Source of the DNA: Flavobacterium ichthyis
GTDB lineage: Bacteria; Bacteroidota; Bacteroidia; Flavobacteriales; Flavobacteriaceae
Length of the DNA: 64,000 nt
Assembly: GCF_009915155.1 (NCBI RefSeq)
Contig: NZ_JAABLM010000001.1
Location: 186,001 to 250,000, forward strand
Direction: 5' to 3'
Shown here in pieces: positions 43,317 to 53,157 of this stretch. Made by a program: the position numbers and the translations under genes. Below the pieces are notes generated by a model, which was given only the letters and a program-made list of their open reading frames with translations, did no database searches and was not told the DNA's origin. Numbering within the stretch: the first letter of the stretch is position 1; each line of letters begins with the position of its first letter.

Positions 43317-46148
43317 TTAATGCGCTTCCAACCAGTTTCTTCCCTCGCCTAACTCTACAGTCAATGGAACCGCCATTTTAAAAGCATTTTCCATTTCAAA
43401 TTTAATCATCGGTTTGATTTTTTCGAGTTCGCTTAAATGAACATCAAACACTAATTCATCGTGAACCTGAAGTAACATTTTACTTTTCCAGTTTTCTGAT
43501 TTTAATTTTCGATGAATATTGATCATTGCAATTTTGATAATATCTGCGGCACTTCCCTGAATTGGCGCATTCACGGCATTTCTTTCGGCACCGCTTCGTA
43601 CCATAGCATTTTGCGAATTGATATCTTTTAAATAACGACGTCTTCCGGAAATGGTTTGTACAAATCCTTGTTCGCGAGCAATTTCGACTTGTTCCTGAAT
43701 GTAGGCTTTCAAACGAGGATAGGTCTCATAATAAGCATCAATCAATTCTTTAGATTCTGCTCTGGTAAGCGAAGTTTGGTTGCTTAACCCAAATGCCGAA
43801 ACACCATAAACAATACCAAAATTAACGGTTTTTGCATGGCTTCTTTGCTCTCGAGTGACTTCTTCAAGTGGAATATTAAAAACTTTTGAAGCGGTTGAAG
43901 CGTGAATATCTTCGTTGTTTTGAAACGATTTTATCATGTTTTCTTCGCCACTTAAAGCCGCAATAATTCTCAGTTCTATTTGCGAATAATCGGCAGAAAC
44001 CAAGATGTGATTTTCATCTCTGGCGATAAACGCTTTTCTAATTAACCTTCCCCGTTCGGTTCTTATAGGAATATTTTGCAAATTTGGGTTATTAGAACTC
44101 AACCGTCCCGTTGCTGCCACGGTTTGCATGTAATCCGTATGAACGCGATTGGTTTTGCCGCAAACCTGTAATGGTAAGGCTTCGACATAAGTATTTTGCA
44201 ATTTTACGAGTTGGCGCCAATCTAAAATATCTTGTACAAAAGGGCTTGTTAACGCTAAATAAGAAAGTACATCTTCGCCGGTTGCATATTGTCCGGTTTT
44301 GGTTTTTTTCTGTTTTGCTCCTCCAATTTTCAACTTGTCGAATAAAATTTCTCCTAATTGCTTTGGCGAAGCTAAATTGAATTTTTCGCCGGCATTTTCG
44401 TAAATCTGATTTTCAAGTTTGTCAATATCCGCCTGTAATTCTACCGAAAGTTTTTGCAAAAACGGAACGTCTAAATTAATTCCTTCGCGTTCCATATCTG
44501 CCAAAACTGGAACCAGCGGCACTTCAATTTCATCAAATAATTTTCGGGTTTCGGCACGTTGTAATTCTTCTGCAAAAAAATCTTTCAATTGAAGTGTAAC
44601 ATCCGCATCTTCAACGGCATATTCTTTCACATCTTCTACCGGAACATCGCGCATATTTTTTTGGTTTTTGCCTTTTTTACCAATTAATTCTTCGATGGAT
44701 TTTGGCGAATATTGCAAATAAGTTTCAGATAAAATATCCATGTTATGTCGCATATCCGGATTGATGAGATAATGCGCAATCATGGTATCGAAAATCTTCC
44801 CTTTGACCTCAATGCCATAATTGGCAAGGATTTTTAAATCATATTTTAAATTTTGACCTATTTTTTCAATGTGTTCTGCTTCAAAAAAAGGTATAAACTG
44901 GTCCACAATTTTTTGAGCTTCGTCTTGATTTTCAGGAACGGGAACGTAAAAACCTTTGCCTTTTTCCCAAGAAAATGACATGCCAACCAATTCGGCAGTT
45001 AGCGGATCTATTCCGGTGGTTTCGGTGTCGAAACTTACGGCGGTTTGTTTGAGTAAATTTTGTAATAAAAATTTGGTTGCCATTCCTGGTTCAACGGTTT
45101 GGTAAAAATGTTCCGTGTTTTCAAGCGTTTTGTAAAAACTGCTTGTATTTTCGCCAGAATCTGAATGGGTGTTTACCGAAAATAAATCAAATTGGTCGCT
45201 TGCAGGTTGCGGTTTTTTGTACAATCTGGCTTCCGCCGAATTTGCCACAGCTGCATTAGGATCAGTTCGGAACAAATTATCGAATTGTTCTGCCATTCGG
45301 CGAAATTCTAGTTCCTGAAAAATGGCTTCGGTTTCTTCGATGTTCGGTCGCGATAGTTGGTAATCTTCTTCATTAAATTGCACATCACAATCGCAAATGA
45401 TAGTCGCTAATTTCTTCGAAAGAATTCCTTTTTCTTTATTGGCTTCGATGTTTTCTTTCATCTTTCCTTTGAGCTGGTGTGTGTTGGCCAAAAGGTTTTC
45501 CATCGAACCATATTCTTTTAAAAATTTCTTGGCTGTTTTTTCGCCAACACCTGGTAAACCCGGAATATTGTCAACCGCATCTCCCATCATTCCTAAGAAA
45601 TCAATGACTTGTTCAGGTCTTTCGATTTCAAATTTTTCCAAAACTTCAGGAATTCCCCAAATTTCGATTCCATTTCCCATTCGGGCAGGTTTGTACATAA
45701 AAATGTTTTCGGTAACTAACTGGGCAAAATCCTTGTCTGGCGTTACCATATACACTTTAAAATTTTCTTTTTCGGCTTGTTTGGCAATCGTCCCGATGAG
45801 ATCGTCAGCTTCGCAACCTGCCAATTCTATGATGGGAATATGCATCGCTTGAAGCAAACGGTGAATATATGGAATGGCAATTAAAATAGCTTCTGGTGTG
45901 GCATCACGATTGGCTTTATAGTCGGAGAACATTTCGGTTCGTACTGCACTTCCCTCTTTATCAAAAGCTACTGCCAAATGATCCGGTTTCTCTCTTTTGA
46001 TTAAATCCAAAAGGGAATTCATAAATCCCATGATGGCAGAAGTATCCATCCCTTTGGAGTTGATCCGGGGATTTTTGATAAAAGCGTAATATCCTCTGAA
46101 AATTAAGGCGTAAGCGTCGAGCAGAAAAAGGCGTTTTTGTTGTGACAT
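43317..46148 (-). CDS. polA: DNA polymerase I
   Basis: PolA removes RNA primers and fills repair gaps. The 943-residue protein has the 5'-3' exonuclease domain (LFLLDAYALIFRGYYAFIKN; GLPGVGEKTAKKFLKEYGS), a 3'-5' exonuclease domain with an intact FDTETTGIDPL motif, and the polymerase domain with motif A SADYSQIELRIIA, motif B KTVNFGIVYG and motif C VHDELVFDV. All three activities thus look preserved, including proofreading. The start is the ATG at 46148. Confidence 0.97.
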   Translation of the reverse strand: MSQQKRLFLLDAYALIFRGYYAFIKNPRINSKGMDTSAIMGFMNSLLDLIKREKPDHLAVAFDKEGSAVRTEMFSDYKANRDATPEAILIAIPYIHRLLQAMHIPIIELAGCEADDLIGTIAKQAEKENFKVYMVTPDKDFAQLVTENIFMYKPARMGNGIEIWGIPEVLEKFEIERPEQVIDFLGMMGDAVDNIPGLPGVGEKTAKKFLKEYGSMENLLANTHQLKGKMKENIEANKEKGILSKKLATIICDCDVQFNEEDYQLSRPNIEETEAIFQELEFRRMAEQFDNLFRTDPNAAVANSAEARLYKKPQPASDQFDLFSVNTHSDSGENTSSFYKTLENTEHFYQTVEPGMATKFLLQNLLKQTAVSFDTETTGIDPLTAELVGMSFSWEKGKGFYVPVPENQDEAQKIVDQFIPFFEAEHIEKIGQNLKYDLKILANYGIEVKGKIFDTMIAHYLINPDMRHNMDILSETYLQYSPKSIEELIGKKGKNQKNMRDVPVEDVKEYAVEDADVTLQLKDFFAEELQRAETRKLFDEIEVPLVPVLADMEREGINLDVPFLQKLSVELQADIDKLENQIYENAGEKFNLASPKQLGEILFDKLKIGGAKQKKTKTGQYATGEDVLSYLALTSPFVQDILDWRQLVKLQNTYVEALPLQVCGKTNRVHTDYMQTVAATGRLSSNNPNLQNIPIRTERGRLIRKAFIARDENHILVSADYSQIELRIIAALSGEENMIKSFQNNEDIHASTASKVFNIPLEEVTREQRSHAKTVNFGIVYGVSAFGLSNQTSLTRAESKELIDAYYETYPRLKAYIQEQVEIAREQGFVQTISGRRRYLKDINSQNAMVRSGAERNAVNAPIQGSAADIIKIAMINIHRKLKSENWKSKMLLQVHDELVFDVHLSELEKIKPMIKFEMENAFKMAVPLTVELGEGRNWLEAH

Positions 46149-46167
46149 ATTTATATTTTGATGAATT

Positions 46168-46175
46168 CAAAAATA
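46168..46175 (-). promoter_or_regulatory. -7 element of polA
   Basis: The minus strand reads TATTTTTG, matching TAnnTTTG, 19 nt before the polA ATG. No -33 TTTG or TTG is found at 17-23 nt. Confidence 0.45.
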
Positions 46176-46335
46176 CAAAAACTAACGCATTACAGGTAAA
46201 AAATCAACCAAGAACATTTTATAAATTATATCCGATATCTCAGGAACAATACTAAATTTTCATACTAACGTTAAAATTGTTTAAACGTTTAGCGATAGAT
46301 TTTGAGAATTCATTTTCTTTGTTGAAACTTTATAT

Positions 46336-47565
46336 ATGTTGCGTTGGATTCTTTTTATTTCTGTCTTATTGGTGATAGAAATTTACGCCTTTCAAGCTTT
46401 TAAAACTGCCATAAAACACAAATGGATTGTTTTTTCCTACCAGATGCTCTCCATAGCAGTTATTATATATGTGATTTATTCGTTGAGTCAATTTGACCGT
46501 GCGGTTGGTCAAAACCGCCAATCGTTAATTACTTTTGGACTGATTTTATTGACACTTTTGCCGAAAATCATCATCATGGTGATTTTATTTGGTGAAGATA
46601 TTTGGAGAATTATTTACGGAATTTACGGCAAATTTTCTGACAAAAATAATGGAGATTTTTTACCAGAACGAAGAAAATTTGTCAGTCAAACTGCCTTGGG
46701 AATTGCCGCCATACCTTTTCTATCTTTAATTTACGGGATGACAATTGGCAAATATAATTTTAAAGTAAGGAAACAAACCATTCAATTTCCTGACTTGCCT
46801 GACAGTTTCGATGGTTTTAAGATTCTACAAATTTCGGATATTCACAGCGGTAGCTTTGACAGTACAGAAAAAATTGAGTATGCAATAGACTTAATTAACC
46901 AGCAAGAAGCCGACATTATTCTTTTTACCGGCGACATTGTCAATACACACGCTACTGAAATGCACCCGTGGATTGACACTTTTAAAAAAATAAAAACGCC
47001 TGAATACGGAAAATTTTCTGTGTTAGGTAATCACGATTATGGCGAATACATCACTTGGCCAACAAAGCAAGCGAAACTTAAAAATTTCGAAGACATTAAG
47101 GACTTACACCAGATGATTGACTTTAAATTGTTGCTTAACGAAAATTTGAAGTTAAAAAAAGGCAATGAGGAAATTGCCTTGGTTGGAGTAGAAAACTGGG
47201 GTGTTGGATTTAAGCAAGCCGGAGATTTGGCGAAAGCCTCAGAAGGATTGACGCAAAAAGATTTTAAAATTTTGATGAGCCACGATCCGTCACATTGGGA
47301 TTTTGAGGTAAAAAACCACGCCGGAAATTATCAATTAACACTTTCGGGACACACGCATGGTTTCCAATTTGGGATTGAAATTCCAGGATTTATCAAGTGG
47401 AGTCCGGTTCAATACCGTTATCCTCAGTGGGCTGGATTGTATGAAACCAATAAAAAATATTTGTATGTAAACCGCGGTTTTGGCTTTCACGCCTATCCTG
47501 GCCGTGTAGGGATTATGCCAGAAATTACGGTATTAGAATTAAAAAAATCAGGAAATATATCATAA
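46336..47565 (+). CDS. Membrane-anchored metallophosphoesterase
   Basis: The 409-residue protein has about four N-terminal membrane helices (residues 1-135) and then a calcineurin-like phosphoesterase domain: ILQISDIHSGSFD, FTGDIVNTHATEM, VLGNHDYGEY, LMSHDPSHWDFEV and LSGHTHGFQFG. All metal-binding motifs are intact. Such YkuE/YaeI-like proteins face the periplasm and may act on lipid or UDP-sugar phosphates; the substrate is unknown. It is divergent from polA and followed by a thioredoxin-fold gene. Confidence 0.92.
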   Translation: MLRWILFISVLLVIEIYAFQAFKTAIKHKWIVFSYQMLSIAVIIYVIYSLSQFDRAVGQNRQSLITFGLILLTLLPKIIIMVILFGEDIWRIIYGIYGKFSDKNNGDFLPERRKFVSQTALGIAAIPFLSLIYGMTIGKYNFKVRKQTIQFPDLPDSFDGFKILQISDIHSGSFDSTEKIEYAIDLINQQEADIILFTGDIVNTHATEMHPWIDTFKKIKTPEYGKFSVLGNHDYGEYITWPTKQAKLKNFEDIKDLHQMIDFKLLLNENLKLKKGNEEIALVGVENWGVGFKQAGDLAKASEGLTQKDFKILMSHDPSHWDFEVKNHAGNYQLTLSGHTHGFQFGIEIPGFIKWSPVQYRYPQWAGLYETNKKYLYVNRGFGFHAYPGRVGIMPEITVLELKKSGNIS

Positions 47566-47579
47566 TTCATTAAAAATGC

Positions 47580-47587
47580 TACATTTG
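47580..47587 (+). promoter_or_regulatory. -7 element of the thioredoxin-like gene
   Basis: TACATTTG matches TAnnTTTG 52 nt before the ATG at 47640. No clear -33 element is seen. Confidence 0.45.
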
Positions 47588-47639
47588 TAGTAAAATTGTT
47601 GTAATTTAGAAATAAAATCTACGTGTAAAACTTCATTAT

Positions 47640-47936
47640 ATGTCAAAATTTGGAGAACTTATTAGTGCACAAGTGCCGGTTTTAATTGACTTTTATACCG
47701 AATGGAATGAGCAATCGGTTTCGATGCATCCGGTAATTCGTGACGTGGCAGCTGCTTTGGGAGACAAAGCAAAAGTGATAAAAATTGATGTAGATAAAAA
47801 CCAAGAGCTTGCCGAAGCGCTTCGTATTAAAGGATTACCCACTTTGATGATTTACAAAAATGGTCAAATGGTTTGGCGTCAATCAGGTGAATTAGATGCC
47901 AATTCTATCATCACCATCGTTACCGAACAACTTTAG
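47640..47936 (+). CDS. Thioredoxin-fold protein without the CxxC motif
   Basis: The 98-residue protein has a thioredoxin fold (VPVLIDFYTEW, VIKIDVDKNQELAEALRIKG, LPTLMIYKNGQMVWRQSGEL) including the cis-proline of LPT. At the active site the family WCGPC is WNEQS (residues 22-26): both cysteines are lost, replaced by Asn23 and Ser26. A redox role is therefore unlikely; a structural or binding role remains possible. Its last 4 bases overlap the end of the convergent deacetylase gene. Confidence 0.88.
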   Translation: MSKFGELISAQVPVLIDFYTEWNEQSVSMHPVIRDVAAALGDKAKVIKIDVDKNQELAEALRIKGLPTLMIYKNGQMVWRQSGELDANSIITIVTEQL

Positions 47937-48574
47937 ATTTTATCAAAAATAAATCCTTTTCTTTTCAAGATTTCGATGGCTTTTGGCAAAGCAAATTTTA
48001 CGTTTGTGGCAGCTTTTAAACTGTCATGAAAAACGATAATGCTCCCTTTTTGTGTATTTTTAACTACATTGTCCAAACATTTTTCGGGAGAAACTTTAGC
48101 ATTATAGTCAACGCTCAAAACGTCCCACATAATTATTTTGTAACCTGTTTTTTTGAGTGCCTTTATTTGAGAAAATTTAATTTTGCCGTAAGGCGGACGA
48201 AATAATTTCGGCTTTTTACAGCTTAAATTTTCTAGTAAATCATGACATTCTCGAGCATTTTCAAGGTATTTTTCTAAAGATTGATCCCAACCTTTGAGAT
48301 GATTTTGAGTATGATTTCCTACCGAATGTCCTTCATTGAGAATTCTTAAAAATAAATCTGGGTAAGCTTCAACATTTTTTCCGATGCAAAAAAAGGTGGC
48401 CTGAATGTTATTTTTTTTTAATTCGTCTAAAACAAAATCCGTAATTCCCGGCATTGGTCCATCATCAAAAGTGAGGAAAATTTTATTGTCCGGGTTTGGA
48501 ATTTCCCAAACCAATCCCGAAAAAATCCATTTGATTATCCTACTGGTTTTCACCCACATAATATCCATTTTCAT
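47933..48574 (-). CDS. Polysaccharide deacetylase family protein (NodB domain)
   Basis: NodB-fold enzymes remove N- or O-acetyl groups from polysaccharides such as chitin, peptidoglycan or PNAG. The 213-residue protein has the metal site TFDDGPMPG and GNHTQNH (His-x3-His), then RPPYGKI and MWDVLSVDYN. The N-terminal SRIIKWIFSGLVWEIP may be a membrane anchor or weak signal. Start codons at 48574, 48568 and 48559 are all possible. It is separated from the upstream gene by a terminator. Confidence 0.9.
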   Translation of the reverse strand: MKMDIMWVKTSRIIKWIFSGLVWEIPNPDNKIFLTFDDGPMPGITDFVLDELKKNNIQATFFCIGKNVEAYPDLFLRILNEGHSVGNHTQNHLKGWDQSLEKYLENARECHDLLENLSCKKPKLFRPPYGKIKFSQIKALKKTGYKIIMWDVLSVDYNAKVSPEKCLDNVVKNTQKGSIIVFHDSLKAATNVKFALPKAIEILKRKGFIFDKI

Positions 48575-48587
48575 ACTAAAAAAAAAA

Positions 48588-48610
48588 TGCCGATACGAAT
48601 CGCATCGGCA
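48588..48610 (-). terminator. Intrinsic terminator of the DUF2723 gene
   Basis: A 7-bp stem TGCCGAT (48588-48594) with ATCGGCA (48604-48610) is followed on the minus strand by about nine T. It lies 21 nt after the stop at 48632. Confidence 0.85.
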
Positions 48611-48631
48611 CTAATTTACGAATTTATACTA

Positions 48632-51600
48632 TTATTCAAAATCACGCTTGAATTGCTTAAACATGGCGTTATAAGAATTAAAATCTTTTTTAGATGCGTT
48701 GTAAAACTCCATATCCCCACGGTCTTTCATGGTTTCGAGCAAACTTCTGTAACGTTCAATATCAGTTATGATTTCGATATAATAGGTGTTTTGTTCGCTT
48801 GGCGAAAACGTTTTGTAGTGTGTAAGATTTTGCTGGTATTTTTTAATCAAGCTGGTTAGGGTTTCTCTGGCTTTTGCCTTTTCTCCTACTTCGTAATAAC
48901 CGGCAGCGAAAGGCTCCACAAAACTGTAAAAACCAAATTTTTCGATTGGCATAGTAGTCATTGCCATTTCAATAATTTTTTTGGCCTGATCGTTTTTACC
49001 TTCGTTGATTAATTGTTCCATCAAGCGAGCCAAATTCGTGCGGTAACTGATGCTGTTTTTGCGGGTTTCCGGATCGTGGTAAATTTCGGTGCTACCACTA
49101 TTTCCCCAATCCCATTTGGAAACAATGTCAAACATTTTTTCAGAATCAATTTGTCCCATATCCATTGGGCTTGCGGCTTTTTCCAACGGCGTTTTGATAG
49201 GAACCAATTTGTACACAATTCCGTCGAGTTGCAGGTAATCTTTCATCCAAAGATAATCGTCATCGCCAAAACTTCCCGGCGAGAAATAAATGGGTCGTTT
49301 CCAGTTATTATTGGCCACAATGTTCAACATCATGAGGCGATTTTTATACAAGGCATTTCCTTTAATATCCAAATCGATATAAGGAACAATTGAATCTATT
49401 GCTTTTTTTGAAACTACTTTATTAGTTATCACGGCTTGTTTATCTACCGGAATCCTAATTTTATTGGTTGGAAAAAAGTGTACTTTTTGTCCGTTTGGCA
49501 AATCAACCATTGTTCGCGGATCGTCTAACGAAATAAACGACATTAAGTCTTGAATGTTCCAACGATTTTCTGTTTGCGGACGATAAATCACATAATCTAA
49601 TTTATCTCCCACATATTGATGGTGTTCGAAAGAAATAGGCAATGGCTCAGATTTGTATGCTTTGGCTTTCATTTGATCAATATACCAATCGGTCATAAAA
49701 AGACTGGTGTTTACGATTCTAATATCGGTTCTAATTCCTTCAATTTCTTGAGCATACCAAAGTGGGAATGTATCGTTATCACCTATAGTAAATAGAATGG
49801 CATTTTGATCACACGATTCTAAATAATTTTTTGCCATGGCAATTGCCGTATATTTTCCGGAGCGGTCGTGATCATCCCAGTTTTGAGCTGCCATTAATAC
49901 TGGAGCTGCTAACACTGTAGTTGCGATAACAATTGGAGCGGCGATTTTTGGTGACAAGTATTTTTTAACTGTATCGTAAATAGCGTAAACTCCGTAAGCA
50001 ATCCACATCGCAAAAACGTAGAACGAACCTACCAATGCATAATCTCTTTCACGTGGTTCAAAAGGTCTTTCGTTTAGGTAAATTTTTAACACTAATCCAG
50101 TGAATAAAAACAGTACGAGCAAAACGTAAAAGCTTTTCAAATCTTTATTAGCGTGGTAAACCAATCCAATTATCGCCAAAATAAACGGCAAGAAATAATA
50201 AACGTTTCGCCCTTTGTTGTTTAGTGCATCGTCAGGTAAATTTTCTTGAGAACCTAATCTGGCTTCGTCAATAAATTTAATTCCGCTTAACCAATTTCCG
50301 TCAAAATTATCGTATTTTCCTTGGTTATCATTTTGTCTTCCCACGAAATTCCACATTAAATAGCGCCAGTACATATACCCAAACTGGTATTCAAATAAAA
50401 ATTGAAAATTATCTCCAGCAGATGGTTTGTCGATAATTAGATAATCTCCATAAGTTTTTAAAAATTTATGATAACCGTCAACGTCAATATCTCCCGAGGC
50501 GTAAGCTGCCCGAAATTGTTGCACGTTTTTCTCCATTTCTAGACGAATTTGTGCGCCATAATGCATCAATTCTTCTTCGGAAAGCTGGCGTGGATCAATC
50601 CCATATTGTGGTAAATCTGAAGCGTAATCGTAGGTAGGATCTAATCTAAAATTTAAAACTTTAGAAAATCTCATGTAATTTTCAGCATGTTCAGTACTCC
50701 ACATTCTTGGCAAAAATGCTTTGTGGTTATCGTCAGAATTTTGCTCTGCATTTTTGTAATTATTGACAATTACATATTTACCTAGTTTGTAATCACGCTC
50801 ATAGTTTGGTTTTTTATCCAAATAAGGATTTTCTTTATCTAAACCTGCATAAGTATCCGAAAATTGTGGCCCGTAAAAAAGCGGATTTGATCCATATTGT
50901 TCACGATTATAATACGCCAAAACTTCTCGAGCATCCGATGGTTTATTTTCATTAATGACCACATTTGCATTAGCACGAATCGGTAACATCATCCACGTTG
51001 AAAAACCTATCAAGATGAAAAGAATACAAAGTATTAACGTATTGGCCTGAACTTTTCCTTTCTCGCGAGTATATTTTAAACCAAAATAAAAGAAAGCAAT
51101 TAAAGCAACTGTTACAAATATAGTTCCCGAATTAAACGGCAATCCCAAACTGTTAACCATAAAAACTTCGGCGTTTCCAAAGAATCCCATTGTTAACGGT
51201 AACAGTAATTTGAAAATAAAAAGCAACACCGAAACCACAACTACATTCGCAATGATGAAATTTTTAACAGTAATTTTCGGATAATTTTTAAAATAATAAA
51301 TAAATCCAATTGATGGAATCGTTAACAACGCCATGAAGTGAACTCCAAAGGAAAGCCCAATTACTAAAGCAATCAACAATAACCACCGGTTTCCTCTTGG
51401 CAAATGCATTTCTTGTTCCCAACGCAATCCCAACCAAAGCAATACCGCAATGAATAAACTTGCCATGGCATAAACTTCCGCTTCAACGGCATTGTACCAA
51501 AAACTATCAGAAAAAGTAAAAGCCAAACTGGCAACGGCAGCACTTCCTAAAACAGCAACTGCGTTAGAATTATTAAACTCATTTGTAGTAGAAACTAATT

Positions 51601-51913
51601 TTTTCAGCAACATTGTAAGTGACCAAAACATAAATAATATGGTAAACGCACTCGATAAAACCGACATAAAATTTACCATCAAAGCCACTTGATTTGGCTC
51701 TAAAGCAAACATGGAAAAAAACGCACCAATCATCTGGAAAAGCGGAGCTCCAGGAGGATGTCCTACTTCTAATTTTGCAGCGGTAGATATATATTCGCCA
51801 CAATCCCAGAAACTTAAAGTGGGTTCAACAGTTAAGGCGTAAACAAGGAGGGCAATCGAAAAAACGGTCCAACCAATAATTGTATTCCATTTTTTGAAAT
51901 TAAAAGATACCAT
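48632..51913 (-). CDS. DUF2723 multi-pass membrane protein (putative protein O-mannosyltransferase)
   Basis: The 1093-residue protein has about 12 membrane helices in its first 650 residues and the DUF2723 signature FWDCGEYISTAAKLEVGHPP near residue 35, whose Asp/Glu residues are typical of GT-C catalysts. A large C-terminal part contains NWKRPIYFSPGSFG and TPR-like helices (ARLMEQLINEGKNDQAKKII). DUF2723 is related to TMEM260 and has been linked to O-mannosylation of exported proteins in Bacteroidota; the role here follows from the family. Single-gene unit with its own terminator. Confidence 0.87.
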   Translation of the reverse strand: MVSFNFKKWNTIIGWTVFSIALLVYALTVEPTLSFWDCGEYISTAAKLEVGHPPGAPLFQMIGAFFSMFALEPNQVALMVNFMSVLSSAFTILFMFWSLTMLLKKLVSTTNEFNNSNAVAVLGSAAVASLAFTFSDSFWYNAVEAEVYAMASLFIAVLLWLGLRWEQEMHLPRGNRWLLLIALVIGLSFGVHFMALLTIPSIGFIYYFKNYPKITVKNFIIANVVVVSVLLFIFKLLLPLTMGFFGNAEVFMVNSLGLPFNSGTIFVTVALIAFFYFGLKYTREKGKVQANTLILCILFILIGFSTWMMLPIRANANVVINENKPSDAREVLAYYNREQYGSNPLFYGPQFSDTYAGLDKENPYLDKKPNYERDYKLGKYVIVNNYKNAEQNSDDNHKAFLPRMWSTEHAENYMRFSKVLNFRLDPTYDYASDLPQYGIDPRQLSEEELMHYGAQIRLEMEKNVQQFRAAYASGDIDVDGYHKFLKTYGDYLIIDKPSAGDNFQFLFEYQFGYMYWRYLMWNFVGRQNDNQGKYDNFDGNWLSGIKFIDEARLGSQENLPDDALNNKGRNVYYFLPFILAIIGLVYHANKDLKSFYVLLVLFLFTGLVLKIYLNERPFEPRERDYALVGSFYVFAMWIAYGVYAIYDTVKKYLSPKIAAPIVIATTVLAAPVLMAAQNWDDHDRSGKYTAIAMAKNYLESCDQNAILFTIGDNDTFPLWYAQEIEGIRTDIRIVNTSLFMTDWYIDQMKAKAYKSEPLPISFEHHQYVGDKLDYVIYRPQTENRWNIQDLMSFISLDDPRTMVDLPNGQKVHFFPTNKIRIPVDKQAVITNKVVSKKAIDSIVPYIDLDIKGNALYKNRLMMLNIVANNNWKRPIYFSPGSFGDDDYLWMKDYLQLDGIVYKLVPIKTPLEKAASPMDMGQIDSEKMFDIVSKWDWGNSGSTEIYHDPETRKNSISYRTNLARLMEQLINEGKNDQAKKIIEMAMTTMPIEKFGFYSFVEPFAAGYYEVGEKAKARETLTSLIKKYQQNLTHYKTFSPSEQNTYYIEIITDIERYRSLLETMKDRGDMEFYNASKKDFNSYNAMFKQFKRDFE

Positions 51914-52005
51914 AGAGTCCTGATAAAAATTATACTTGCAAAGAAAATGCTTTTTTACTTAATGGAATGCTAAAAAAAAAATATTCCAGAAAAAGTTCAA
52001 AAAAA

Positions 52006-52036
52006 TTTGCGCAATTGATTTTTTGTTCTAAATTTG
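52006..52036 (+). promoter_or_regulatory. Promoter of tRNA-Gln
   Basis: TTTG (52006-52009) is followed after exactly 19 nt by TAAATTTG (52029-52036), a perfect Bacteroidota promoter. The start site would be about 13 nt before the mature tRNA 5' end. Confidence 0.82.
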
Positions 52037-52056
52037 CACTCGCAATCAAGCAATGC

Positions 52057-52127
52057 TGGCCTATGGTGTAATGGTAACACTACGGTTTTTGGTGCCGTCT
52101 TTCTAGGTTCGAGTCCTAGTAGGCCAA
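52057..52127 (+). tRNA. tRNA-Gln (anticodon TTG)
   Basis: A full cloverleaf: acceptor TGGCCTA (52057-52063) pairs with TAGGCCA (52120-52126), discriminator A. The D arm contains GGTGTAATGGTA; the anticodon loop TTTTGGT gives anticodon TTG for glutamine; the T arm is CTAGG-TTCGAGT-CCTAG. The 3' CCA is not encoded and must be added. It has a canonical promoter and a terminator, so it is a one-gene transcript. Confidence 0.96.
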
Positions 52128-52136
52128 CATAAATTT

Positions 52137-52167
52137 AACCTCTCAATTTTTTGGGAGGTTTTTTTTA
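52137..52167 (+). terminator. Terminator of tRNA-Gln
   Basis: An 8-bp stem AACCTCTC (52137-52144) with GGGAGGTT (52153-52160), including one T-G pair, is followed by a T run. It starts 10 nt after the tRNA. Confidence 0.85.
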
Positions 52168-52288
52168 TTTTAGCCAAAGTCAATTTCACGAAAAAAAAAA
52201 AAAAATTAACTTCAGAGTTGTCAATTACTCTTTTAAAATTTTTAGTATTGGCATACAATTTGGCAATACCTAAAAAAAAAAATAGAAT

Positions 52289-53152
52289 ATGAAAAAAATA
52301 TTGTGCGCTTTTGTTTTACTTTCAATTCAAGGATATTCACAAGAATTTCAAGGAATGGCGGTTTACGAATCTAAAACCAGTATCGGAGATTTTGCAGGAA
52401 GAATAGGCAATCGTCCCGAAATTACGCCTGAAATGCAAAAATCCATAGAAGAAAGGGTTAAAAAAGCTATGGAAAAAACTTTTGTACTCAACTTTGATAA
52501 AACTTCTTCAATTTATAAAGAAGAAGAAAAACTTGATGCTCCAGGACAGCAAAACTCCGGATTTAGAATGATGAATTCCATGATGGGAACCGGTGGTACT
52601 TTTTATAAAAATGTAAAAGAAAAAAAGATTACCGTTGACAAAGAATTTCTAGGAAAAGAATTTTTAATTCAAGATTCTTTACCATCTTATCAATGGAAAA
52701 TGGAAGGCGAAACCAAACAAATTGGCGGTTATACTTGCTATAAAGCCACAGCTTTAAAACCCGCAAGCAAATCCGATTTTAGAAATTTTCGAGCGAAAAA
52801 AGAAGAAGAAAAAGCCACTTCTGAAAAATCTACAAACATTATGGATTACGTTGAAATCCCTAAAGAAATCGAAATCACGGCTTGGTATGCTCCCGAAATC
52901 GCTGTGAATCAAGGACCTGAAAATTATTGGGGACTTCCAGGCTTAATACTAGAAATTTCCGATGGGAAAACGGTTATTTTATGTTCCAAAATAGTTCTAA
53001 ACCCTAAACAAAAAACCGAAATCAAAGCGCCAACCAAAGGTAAAGTAGTTTCTCAAAAAGAATTTGATGCAATTGTTGTTGAAAAAATGGAGGAAATGCG
53101 TCAAAATTTTCAAAACGGAAGGCAAACGCCAAGATTAAGAATTGGAAATTAA
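52289..53152 (+). CDS. GLPGLI family protein, first copy
   Basis: GLPGLI proteins are exported proteins of unknown function restricted largely to Bacteroidota. The 287-residue product has a signal peptide (MKKILCAFVLLSIQGYSQ) and the family hallmark NYWGLPGLILEISDGKTVIL. It is paralogous to the copy at 55442: both share YESKT, TPEM, EKTFVLNF or EKTYVLNF, and the GLPGLI block followed by KIVLNP or KIILNP. The convergent response-regulator gene lies 5 nt after its stop. Confidence 0.9.
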   Translation: MKKILCAFVLLSIQGYSQEFQGMAVYESKTSIGDFAGRIGNRPEITPEMQKSIEERVKKAMEKTFVLNFDKTSSIYKEEEKLDAPGQQNSGFRMMNSMMGTGGTFYKNVKEKKITVDKEFLGKEFLIQDSLPSYQWKMEGETKQIGGYTCYKATALKPASKSDFRNFRAKKEEEKATSEKSTNIMDYVEIPKEIEITAWYAPEIAVNQGPENYWGLPGLILEISDGKTVILCSKIVLNPKQKTEIKAPTKGKVVSQKEFDAIVVEKMEEMRQNFQNGRQTPRLRIGN

Positions 53153-53157
53153 ATCGT

